The notes beneath the pieces were generated by a model that was not told the origin of the DNA, ran no database searches, and was given only the letters and a program-made list of their open reading frames with translations. Of a stretch of 64,000 nucleotides of DNA, positions 8,882 through 16,220 are shown one piece after another. This DNA comes from CAVVYA01 sp963752345 (lineage in GTDB: Bacteria > Pseudomonadota > Alphaproteobacteria > SMXQ01), in contig CAVVYA010000015.1 in the NCBI GenBank assembly GCA_963752345.1, positions 496,001 to 560,000 of the forward strand, read 5' to 3'. The translations under genes and the position numbers were made by a program. Within the stretch, counting starts at the first letter, position 1. The number at the start of each line of letters is the position of its first letter.

Positions 8882-9319
8882 ATGTCCGAGCTATCCTTGC
8901 AACTCGCGCAATCCATCGTCGCCAGCGCGATCGCCTATGGACGCGACAAGAAATTCAACAAGCTCGCGGTGGCCGTGCTCGATGCGCGCGGCGCCCTGAA
9001 GGCCTTTGCCGCGGAGGATGGCTCGAGCCTGAAACGGGCGGAGATCGCCATCGGCAAGGCGTCGGCCTCGCTCGCCCTCGGCGTCGGGTCGCGCTCGATC
9101 AACAAGATGGCGAAGGACCGGCCCTATTTCATCGCATCGCTGTCTCATTCGGTCGGTGGCCCGTTCATTCCGGTCCCCGGCGGCGTGCTGGTCAAAAACG
9201 AGAGCGGCGTCATCGTCGGCGCGGTGGGCGTCTCCGGCGACACCTCCGACAATGACGAGGCGGCGGCGACCGCCGGCATCAAGGCGGCCGGCCTTGCGGC
9301 CGATGGCGGCAGCGACTGA
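8882..9319 (+). CDS. GlcG/HbpS family protein
   Basis: A 145-residue protein of the GlcG/HbpS family. It opens LSLQLAQSIVASAIAYGRDKK and has the hallmark AVAVLDARGALKAF, KRAEIAIGKASASLALG, and the C-terminal GVIVGAVGVSGDTSDNDEAAA. Family members bind haem or small aromatic cofactors or are accessory proteins of catabolic operons; no enzyme activity is firmly assigned. No signal peptide is seen. It sits 24 bases before a class II aldolase gene and reads away from the Rieske gene at 8646, so the 235-base gap 8647-8881 should hold both promoters. Family confident, function open. Confidence 0.85.
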   Translation: MSELSLQLAQSIVASAIAYGRDKKFNKLAVAVLDARGALKAFAAEDGSSLKRAEIAIGKASASLALGVGSRSINKMAKDRPYFIASLSHSVGGPFIPVPGGVLVKNESGVIVGAVGVSGDTSDNDEAAATAGIKAAGLAADGGSD

Positions 9320-9343
9320 CGCCGCGACCGGGAGGGACAACCG

Positions 9344-10042
9344 ATGAGCACGCTCGATGCCTTGAAAGAGGCGATGATCGCCGCCGGGCGCATCCTCGTG
9401 AGCGAGGATCAGGGCGATTTCATCTTCGGCCATGTGGCCGCGCGCCTGCCCGGCGACAACGAGCGGTTTCTCATGAAGCCGCACACCATCGGACTCGAGG
9501 AGATCACGCCCGACAATCTCATCACCATCAATCTGGAGGGCGAGAAAGTGGCAGGCCACATGCCGCGCCATATCGAGGTCTTCATCCATTCGGAAATCCT
9601 GCGCGTGCGCGGCGATGTGCAGGCGGTCGTCCATACCCATGCGCCGCATGCCACGGCATTCTCCGCGCTCGGCCGGCCGCTGCAGCCTGTCGGCCACGAC
9701 GGCGCGATGTTCTGCGACGGCTTGCCGGTGTTTTCGGAGACCAGCGATCTGATCGTCGATCAAGGGCGCGGCAAGGCGGTGGCCCGCGCGCTGGCCGACA
9801 AGAACGCCGTGATGCTGCGCAATCATGGCCTCGTGACCGTCGGGCGCACGATCGAAGAGGCGACGATCCTGGCGCTGTTTCTCGAACGTGCCTGCAAGGC
9901 GCAACTGATGGTGGAGGCCTGCGGCGGCGCGACACATGTCAGCACCGACGAGGATGCGACAGCCAAGAAGGCCCGGATTTTGCCGCAATGCCCGCAGGTT
10001 TTCGATTACCTGAAGCGCCGGCTCGCGTCGCGCTCACAATAA
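9344..10042 (+). CDS. Class II aldolase/adducin family protein
   Basis: A 232-residue zinc-dependent class II aldolase-fold enzyme. The metal ligands expected for the fold are visible: H97 and H99 in VVHTHAPHA and H161 in LRNHGLVTVG, with the conserved Glu78 in HIEVFIHSE. Besides sugar-phosphate aldolases, the family includes aromatic-acid decarboxylases such as the 3,4-dihydroxyphthalate decarboxylase of Gram-positive phthalate operons, so a decarboxylase role is possible in this context (inference). It follows the GlcG-like gene with a GGGAGGGACAACCG ribosome site. A second family member is at 43300. Confidence 0.87.
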   Translation: MSTLDALKEAMIAAGRILVSEDQGDFIFGHVAARLPGDNERFLMKPHTIGLEEITPDNLITINLEGEKVAGHMPRHIEVFIHSEILRVRGDVQAVVHTHAPHATAFSALGRPLQPVGHDGAMFCDGLPVFSETSDLIVDQGRGKAVARALADKNAVMLRNHGLVTVGRTIEEATILALFLERACKAQLMVEACGGATHVSTDEDATAKKARILPQCPQVFDYLKRRLASRSQ

Positions 10043-10220
10043 CCAGTATTTCCCGGTGTCGAGCGATGCGGCTGCCATATCGGTCTGTGCGGCCGCGGAA
10101 TTGCCGCGCGCAATCTTCTATCAGACAGCCATCACTCGATCCGGCCGTGTGGCGATATTAACCCGTTGCTAACGCCTGCGGCGCGACTCTCTGCATCATC
10201 CGGTTCCAGGAGCCTTCTAT

Positions 10221-12431
10221 ATGCCCAGCTCGGCCAGCATACCGATGCTCGCGGACGATGGTGCCGTTGCACGCGTCTCGAGCGAGGCTGACGGCCGGCA
10301 AGCGACGTTGTCGAGCGTGGCTGCGGGACCGCGCGAACGCGTCATCGCGCTCGCGCTCGTGCTGATGTCCGCGCTCGCCTTTGCCGTTGCGATGCCATTC
10401 GCAAGCCAACCGCTGCCGAAGATCGCGGCCTTCATCCCGGCTTACGAATCGGCGCTCGCCATCAATGATCTGATCACGGCTGTTCTGCTGTTCGGGCAAT
10501 TCGCGCGGCTGCGTTCGCGCGCGCTGCTCGTGCTGGCTTCCGGGTATCTGTTCAATGCGCTGATCATCATCCCTCATGCCCTGTCGTTTCCCGGCGTTTT
10601 CGCCGAAACGGGCCTGCTCGGCGCCGGACCCGAGACGACAGTCTGGCTGTATGTGTTTTGGCATGCGGGCTTCCCGCTGTTTGTCCTGGCCTATGCGGCG
10701 CTGCGTGACGATAGGGCCGGGGGTCGAACGATCAACGGGCGGACAAGCGCCTGGGCCGCCGGGGCGGTGGGCGCCGTGCTGGTGATTGTGACAGGGTTCG
10801 CGATTTGGGCGACCGCCGGCCATGATTCCCTGCCGCGGATCATGCAGGGCAACGATTACTCGATGCTGGTGACCAAGGGCATCACGCCGGGTGTGTTGCT
10901 GCTCACCGGGGCAGCCCTGCTGGCGCTGTGGCGGCGGCGTCAGCCGACCAAGCTCGACCTGTGGCTTATGGTCGTCATGTCCGCTTGGCTGTTCGACGTG
11001 ACGCTCAGCGCGGTCATGAGCTCGGCGCGTTACGATCTCGGCTGGTATGCGGGGCGGACCTACGGCTTGTTCGCGGCCAGTTTCGTTCTGGTCGTTCTGC
11101 TGCTCGAGACCAACGAGCTCCACATGACCTTGGCCCGGGCGCAGGCTCGTCTCGAGGAACATGCGCGCGGTCTGGAGGCGCGTGTGCGCGAGCGGACGGA
11201 CGAGCTGATGCGCTCGAACGAGAATCTCAATGCCGAGGTCGTCGAGCGCAAACATACCGAGGAGCAGTTGCGCCAAGCGCAAAAGATGGAGGCAATCGGC
11301 AACCTGACCGGTGGTCTGGCGCACGACTTCAACAATCTGCTCGCGGTGATCGTCAGCAGCCTCGACCTGCTGCGCGACAAGGTCACCGACAAGGTGGTCG
11401 ACGAACTCGCGGCCGACGCGCTGGATGCCGCCATGCGGGGCGCGGAACTGACGCGTCGCTTGCTGGCCTTCGCGCGGCGCCAGCCGCTCCAGCCGGCCCT
11501 GATCGACGTCAATGCCTTGGTCGAGGACATGACCAAGCTCCTGAGGCGGACGCTCGGCGAAAATATCGAGATCGAGGTCCGGCTCGCGCGAGGCATTTGG
11601 CCCGTCGTCGCCGACCCGGCTCAGCTCGAGGCATCGCTCGCCAACCTCGCCACCAATGCCCGCGACGCCATGCCCAATGGCGGCTGTTTGACCGTCAGTA
11701 CGGCCAATCGCGAGCTCGATGCCGACTATGTGGCACAGCATCCGGAAGTCACGCCCGGCGAATTCGCCATGATCCAGGTGAGCGACACCGGCACGGGAAT
11801 GCCCCCGGAGGTGGCGAGCCGCATCTTCGAGCCGTTCTTCACCACCAAGGAGCCGGGCAAGGGCACCGGCCTCGGCCTCAGCATGGTGTTCGGATTCGTG
11901 AAGCAGTCCGGCGGCCATATCAATGTCTACAGCGAGCCCGGTGTTGGCACGACCTTCCGGCTCTATTTGCCGCGCAATGCCAACGGCGGCGAGAAGGACG
12001 TCGGACCGGCGGTCCAAGACTTGCCGCGTGGGCAGGGACAGACCGTGCTCGTGGTGGAGGATAACCCGGCCCTCCGCCGCATCGTCGTGCGGCAGGTGAG
12101 CGAGATCGGCTATCGGGCGCTGGAGGCGGACAACGCGGCGGCTGCGCTCGTCATACTCGAGCACCAACGGGTGGATCTGGTGTTCACCGATGTGGTCATG
12201 CCGGGGCGCTTCTCCGGCCTCGACCTGGCACGCGCCATTGCTGACCGATGGCCGCAGGTTCGGGTGGTGCTGACGTCGGGCTTTCCTGGCAAAGTCGGTG
12301 AACGGCTAGATCCGACGACCACGCGCCTGCTGAGCAAGCCATACCGTAAGGCCGATCTTGCCCGGGCACTTCACAGTGTGTTCCAGGAACCTGTAAAAAC
12401 GACCCGAGCCGCATCCCCGGATAAGGCCTGA
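10221..12431 (+). CDS. MASE4-domain hybrid sensor histidine kinase/response regulator
   Basis: A 736-residue inner-membrane hybrid kinase. Residues about 38-300 form a MASE4-type sensor with seven or eight hydrophobic segments; the signature FIPAYESALAINDLITAVLLFGQF is characteristic. A coiled coil (about 300-355, LARAQARLEEHARGLEARV) leads to HisKA with His368 in GGLAHDFNNLL. A HATPase follows with N box NLATNARDAM, G1 VSDTGTGMP and G2 GKGTGLGLSMV. The C-terminal receiver has phosphoacceptor Asp657 (VFTDVVMPG) and Lys in LLSKPYRK. The MASE4 ligand is unknown. No DNA-binding regulator adjoins it, so the phosphate target lies elsewhere. The ATG at 10221 follows CAGGAGCCTTCTAT. Confidence 0.92.
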   Translation: MPSSASIPMLADDGAVARVSSEADGRQATLSSVAAGPRERVIALALVLMSALAFAVAMPFASQPLPKIAAFIPAYESALAINDLITAVLLFGQFARLRSRALLVLASGYLFNALIIIPHALSFPGVFAETGLLGAGPETTVWLYVFWHAGFPLFVLAYAALRDDRAGGRTINGRTSAWAAGAVGAVLVIVTGFAIWATAGHDSLPRIMQGNDYSMLVTKGITPGVLLLTGAALLALWRRRQPTKLDLWLMVVMSAWLFDVTLSAVMSSARYDLGWYAGRTYGLFAASFVLVVLLLETNELHMTLARAQARLEEHARGLEARVRERTDELMRSNENLNAEVVERKHTEEQLRQAQKMEAIGNLTGGLAHDFNNLLAVIVSSLDLLRDKVTDKVVDELAADALDAAMRGAELTRRLLAFARRQPLQPALIDVNALVEDMTKLLRRTLGENIEIEVRLARGIWPVVADPAQLEASLANLATNARDAMPNGGCLTVSTANRELDADYVAQHPEVTPGEFAMIQVSDTGTGMPPEVASRIFEPFFTTKEPGKGTGLGLSMVFGFVKQSGGHINVYSEPGVGTTFRLYLPRNANGGEKDVGPAVQDLPRGQGQTVLVVEDNPALRRIVVRQVSEIGYRALEADNAAAALVILEHQRVDLVFTDVVMPGRFSGLDLARAIADRWPQVRVVLTSGFPGKVGERLDPTTTRLLSKPYRKADLARALHSVFQEPVKTTRAASPDKA

Positions 12432-12478
12432 TTTCAGAGCGGGTCGATGAATCGCGCTTCGTGAGTCCGCGGCGCGGC

Positions 12479-13303
12479 TCAACTGCCTTTGCCCCCGCTC
12501 CGGCCACCATCGCGGCCATCGCGGCCGCCCCGGCCACTATCCCGCCCGTCACGGCCGCCGCGACCGGCATCGCGGCCGTCGCGACCGCTGCGGCCAGCAT
12601 CGCGGCCGTCGCGACCGCTGCGACCGGCATCGCGACCGTCGCGTCCTCCGGTACTTGCGCCGGCTCCTGCGCCGGCCCCGCCGCCGCTCGCGCCGGCACT
12701 CGCATCGGCTCCACTGGCGCCGGCTGAGGCACCAGCGTCCGCACTGGCGCCGCCGCCACTCATCCCGGCGCTCGCGCCTCGGCCACGCGAACCGCGCGAT
12801 CCCGACGTGCTGACGCCGGCATTGCTCGACCCGGAGGAGGCGCTCGCGGTGTTGTCGGCGGCGGAGGAGGCGGTTGTTCCCGGCGCGCTGTCGGCACCGG
12901 CGTTGCCACTGGCGCTGCCGGCGCGCGCGCCCTCGGCGCCGCGCATGCGATCGAAATTCAATCCGCTCCACCAACCCGAGATGGCAGGCTCGGACAGCAC
13001 AGCGACCGGCCTGGGCGGGGGCAGGGGTGGTAATGCGACCCGCTCGGCAGACGGGCTGGGTCGCGGTGCGACAGCGGCCGGGCGCGGCAACGGCGCAGGC
13101 CTGGCGTTTCTCACGACGGCGGGCTGTTCCACAATGTATTTCGGAACCGGACGTGCCGGAACGACGACGCTCGGCACCGGCGGCAGAGCAGCGGCCGGCG
13201 TCGTCGCGGGTGAGTTCGCGGCCGACTCCGACAGTGCTTGCGCCGCGGCGGTCGTCACGGACATGGCGAGAATCATGCTGACGATGGTGAGCGAAGCGCC
13301 CAT
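12479..13303 (-). CDS. Secreted low-complexity protein with C-terminal RDGRDAGRSG repeats
   Basis: A 274-residue predicted exported protein of unknown function. It has a clear signal peptide (MGASLTIVSMILAMSVTTAAAQA), a Pro/Ala/Val-rich middle (about 35-105) and a short ordered-looking patch (AISGWWSGLNFDRMRGAE, about 107-124). An Ala/Gly/Ser-rich stretch follows, then five near-identical decapeptides of the RDGRDAGRSG type, ending GGKGS. The tail is strongly basic and acidic and probably disordered. A signal peptide on this strand, and the repeats being in frame on this strand, favour it over the equally long opposite-strand frame, which gives only Pro/Ala strings. It is convergent with the hybrid kinase at 10221. 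Confidence 0.6.
   Translation of the reverse strand: MGASLTIVSMILAMSVTTAAAQALSESAANSPATTPAAALPPVPSVVVPARPVPKYIVEQPAVVRNARPAPLPRPAAVAPRPSPSAERVALPPLPPPRPVAVLSEPAISGWWSGLNFDRMRGAEGARAGSASGNAGADSAPGTTASSAADNTASASSGSSNAGVSTSGSRGSRGRGASAGMSGGGASADAGASAGASGADASAGASGGGAGAGAGASTGGRDGRDAGRSGRDGRDAGRSGRDGRDAGRGGRDGRDSGRGGRDGRDGGRSGGKGS
12494..12643 (-). repeat. Five tandem 30-base units coding RDGRD(A/S/G)GR(S/G)G
   Basis: Five consecutive 30-base units encode RDGRDAGRSG, RDGRDAGRSG, RDGRDAGRGG, RDGRDSGRGG and RDGRDGGRSG. The units are adjacent, in frame and without spacers, so this is a coding minisatellite. Repeat-number variation between strains is likely. Confidence 0.85.
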
Positions 13304-13753
13304 GGCGAGCGCGCGTCGAGCGCCGCGGTACTGTCTGGACTTGACCGGGAACTCTCGAACGGCGCACGGACGGTGATGGACGTCGGGTTACGTTACGCAC
13401 GATGGAGAAACGCGATCTCTGCGTCTTTGTTCCGGGACCCGGCAGTGCGCGGAATCGGAACGATTGTCTGTTCGTCTCTCGCGGCCCGCGACCGGCGCCG
13501 CCAAAAAACTGAGACCTGCCGCGAATTCGCGGGTCGGCTTGCGGAGCGCCGAGGCGCGCCGGAACCAGTGCTCGCTGGAACAGGGCCGCGGCAGTTTGAT
13601 GGCAATTTCGTGTCGGCGTGAACAGCCGAAACCGCAAAGGCACGGGCGGCGGCCGGAGCCGCGGCCCGGCTGGCCCAGGTAGGCTTGTCTTACCCCGCCA
13701 TCCCCGGCATCATCGACTCTCAGGCAGGCCTCAAGAGCACGGGGGATAAAATA
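13304..13753. other. Gene-free gap between the secreted repeat protein and the Gfo/Idh/MocA gene
   Basis: About 450 bases with no convincing reading frame on either strand: the possible frames lack ribosome sites and family features. It lies between divergent genes, so it should carry the promoters of both. I see no clear sigma70 motif, terminator or repeat in it. Confidence 0.5.
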
Positions 13754-14989
13754 GTGGTCGTTTCAAATCGCCGGCCGTCATTGGGTCTTGGGATCGTCGG
13801 CCTCGGCGGGGCGGCGGTGAATATGCTGCCCGCGTTCCGGCGCAGTCCGTTCCTGCGGATCGAGGCTGTCGCCGATCTCGACCGCGGCATTCTGGAACGC
13901 TTCGCCGAGGACCATCCGGGGGCCCGCACTTACGGCGACGTGGAACGGCTCTGCGCCGACCCGGCGGTCGATCTGGTCTATATCGGCACGCCGACCAAGC
14001 TCCATAGCGAGCACGCCCGCGCGGCGCTGGAGCGCGGCAAGCATGTGCTGATCGAAAAGCCCATGGCGGTGACGCTGGAGGACGCCGAAGCGATGATCGC
14101 CACGGCCGAGCGCCACGGCGTGCTGCTCGGCGTCAACGTCAAGCACAGCTTCGAGCCGCGTATCCAGAAACTTCGCGCGCTCGCGCGCAGCGGCGAGTTC
14201 GGCGCGCTGCGCATGATGCACAACTGGCGCTACGTGAACTGGCTCTATCAGCCGCGCACGCCCGAGGAACTGACGCCGGGCTGGGGCGCCGGGCTGCTCT
14301 GGCGCCAGGGTCCGCACCAGTTCGATCTGATCCGCACGCTGGGCGGCGGCCGGCTGCGCAGCGTGCGCGGCATGACGGGGGCATGGGACCCGGCCCGTCG
14401 CGTCGCCGGCGCCTACACGGCCTACTTCGAATTCGAGGACGGCGTGTTCGGCACCGCCGTGTGCAGCGCCTACGACCATTTCGATTCGCGCGCGCTGGTC
14501 GGCGGCCTCGAGGGCGTGGCGCCCGGCATCGATCCGGCGCGCTACGGCAAGGCGCGGCGCGAGCTGCACAGCCACGACGCGGCCTGGGAGAATGAACAGG
14601 CGGCGGCCGAGCGCTACGGCGGCGGGCGCAAGCACAAGGGGCCGCCCAAGGTCCTGACCAACTCGGCCGGCTGGATCATGGCCGGCCCGTTGATCGCCAG
14701 CTTCGATCATGCCGACGTGCGCCTGTCGCCCAACGGCCTGATCGTCAGCGGCGACGACAAGCAATGGGAGATCGCGGTCGATCATGACGGCGACGGCCGT
14801 GATGGCCGGCTGGTCAGCTTCTACGAAGCGGTCGTCAACGGCACGCCGCTGCCCGCCGACGGACGCTGGGGCAAGGCGACCCAGGAGGTGCTGGTCGCGG
14901 TCGAGCAATCGGCCGCGCAGCGCAAGGAAGTGCTGCTGGCCCATCAGGTGGCGGAAGTGGGTGCCCGCGCGGTCGAAATTTCGGCCTAG
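13754..14989 (+). CDS. Gfo/Idh/MocA family dehydrogenase (phthalate dihydrodiol dehydrogenase-like)
   Basis: A 411-residue NAD(P)-dependent oxidoreductase. The Rossmann motif is LGIVGLGGAAVNML, followed by the family lysine motif LIEKPMAVTLEDA and the substrate-domain features WLYQPRTPEELTPGWG and LLWRQGPHQFDLIRTLGGG. The segment with LYxPRxPEEL and RQGxHQFDxIR is what I recall from the phthalate 4,5-cis-dihydrodiol dehydrogenase branch (Pht4-like), which rearomatises the diol made by a Rieske oxygenase; this is an inference from motifs. I chose GTG 13754, after a run of five G's, because the upstream TTG extension is not family-like. A paralogue is at 49953. It is convergent with the bicupin gene at 15085. 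Confidence 0.85.
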   Translation: MVVSNRRPSLGLGIVGLGGAAVNMLPAFRRSPFLRIEAVADLDRGILERFAEDHPGARTYGDVERLCADPAVDLVYIGTPTKLHSEHARAALERGKHVLIEKPMAVTLEDAEAMIATAERHGVLLGVNVKHSFEPRIQKLRALARSGEFGALRMMHNWRYVNWLYQPRTPEELTPGWGAGLLWRQGPHQFDLIRTLGGGRLRSVRGMTGAWDPARRVAGAYTAYFEFEDGVFGTAVCSAYDHFDSRALVGGLEGVAPGIDPARYGKARRELHSHDAAWENEQAAAERYGGGRKHKGPPKVLTNSAGWIMAGPLIASFDHADVRLSPNGLIVSGDDKQWEIAVDHDGDGRDGRLVSFYEAVVNGTPLPADGRWGKATQEVLVAVEQSAAQRKEVLLAHQVAEVGARAVEISA

Positions 14990-15084
14990 GGCAGAACAAG
15001 GGCTCTAATTGCTCGTCATGGGGAAGGCGCGGTAGCGCCGACCACATGCACTATCGAGAGCAACTGTATTGCGTCGGGGCCGGT

Positions 15085-16212
15085 CTACTCGCCCTCGTCG
15101 CCATAGGCCCATTTGTAGTCGCGGTCGCGATAGCAGGCGTCCGGCATGGCGCTCTTGTTGCCGTGCTTGGCGAGCTCGCTTTCGAATTTCCGGCGGATCC
15201 AGGGATCCTCGTCGCAATATTCGATTTGATGGTCGGCGCGGTCCTGCATGGTTTCGCCTTTGCCGCGGAATTGCGGCAGGGGCCCGAGGGCCAGATAGCG
15301 CGCGGGACCGCCGCCGGTATTGAAATGCTGGTGATACCAGCCCTCGGGCGGCACGAAGACCGTGGCCTCGTGCCACGGGCAGACGATCTTCTCGTCGCCC
15401 TGCTTCTTCCACAGCAGCGAATAGCCTTCGCCCGCCGGGATGACGATGACGCGGCCGGGACCATGCTGGTGCGCCTTCTTGTAGAGCCCGGGACTGAACA
15501 CGGACATATGGGCGCCCATTTCGGCATCCGGAAAGCGCATGAACACGGCGGTGCCGCCGGCGCCACGGTCGCGGAAGTTCTCGAGCTTGTCCCATTGGCT
15601 CATGTCGGGGAAGAAATTGCCGACCCAGTGCGCGGCGATCGGCGCGTCGGCGCGGCGCGCGTTGCGCACCTCCTGAGGCTCGGCGAAGAGTTCGTCCGAA
15701 TCGCCGACGCCGGCTTTCGCCGCGTAGGGATTGTTGAAGAAGAAATCCGGATCGGGCACCACGGACATGGCGACGGGCAGATAGTTGTAGTGCAACAGCC
15801 GCACCGGCCGGTCGCCGCTGGCATTGTGAATCTGGTGATGCAGATGGCGCGGCAGATGGAACAGGCTGCGCTCGCTCCATTCGAAGGTCTGTTTCCTGCT
15901 GCTGCCGTCGCGCCACACGGTGGTGAGGCCCTGGCCCTCCAAGGGATAGACCAGTTCGCCGATGGCGAGCTTCATGGGGGGCGTCGATTTGCCCGGCGGA
16001 ATCTCCATGACGCGCGCTTCCGACACGCCTTCCATGCCCTTGAGGTGGAGGAAGGCCGCACGGGCCTGACGCTCTTCCCACCAGTCCAGCTCGACGGTAC
16101 GCAGATCCTCGACATGATGGCCGCGGTAGATCGGCACGCCGATCGATTCCATCCAGTCGTCATAAGCCATCCGGCGCTTCGGCTGGGCCTTGGTCTTCAG
16201 ATCCACGTTCAT
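15085..16212 (-). CDS. Bicupin domain protein
   Basis: A 375-residue protein with two cupin halves. The first (about 60-150) has MEIPPGKSTPPMKLAIGELVYPLEG and HLPRHLHHQIHN. The second (about 225-330) has MSVFSPGLYKKAHQHGPGRVIVIP and PPEGWYHQHFN, with the His clusters that would bind a metal. Bicupins of this size include ring-cleavage dioxygenases (gentisate type) and ethylene-diamine or sulfopropionate-like enzymes, but no close signature lets me choose. It is the last gene of the operon running from 23192, eight bases after the fused TctA-TctB permease, so it should act on the imported compound or its oxygenation product. Confidence 0.8.
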   Translation of the reverse strand: MNVDLKTKAQPKRRMAYDDWMESIGVPIYRGHHVEDLRTVELDWWEERQARAAFLHLKGMEGVSEARVMEIPPGKSTPPMKLAIGELVYPLEGQGLTTVWRDGSSRKQTFEWSERSLFHLPRHLHHQIHNASGDRPVRLLHYNYLPVAMSVVPDPDFFFNNPYAAKAGVGDSDELFAEPQEVRNARRADAPIAAHWVGNFFPDMSQWDKLENFRDRGAGGTAVFMRFPDAEMGAHMSVFSPGLYKKAHQHGPGRVIVIPAGEGYSLLWKKQGDEKIVCPWHEATVFVPPEGWYHQHFNTGGGPARYLALGPLPQFRGKGETMQDRADHQIEYCDEDPWIRRKFESELAKHGNKSAMPDACYRDRDYKWAYGDEGE

Positions 16213-16220
16213 CGACTACC

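Noticed and set aside
10158..12167. Long minus-strand frame (669 codons) opposite the hybrid kinase
   Set aside because: Such open antisense frames are common in high-GC genes; the translation has no domain pattern, while the plus strand is a textbook hybrid kinase.
12494..12643. Regular 30-base repeats resembling a CRISPR array
   Set aside because: Units are adjacent without spacers and encode an in-frame decapeptide repeat; no cas genes are nearby.
12489..13376. Plus-strand Pro/Ala-rich frame of 295 codons opposite the secreted repeat protein
   Set aside because: It is a low-complexity shadow: no signal peptide, no family features, and the minus-strand frame has a clear signal peptide and regular repeats.
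15026..15039. GGCGC-GGTA-GCGCC hairpin between the convergent dehydrogenase and bicupin genes
   Set aside because: Only a 5-bp stem and no T run; too weak to call a terminator.
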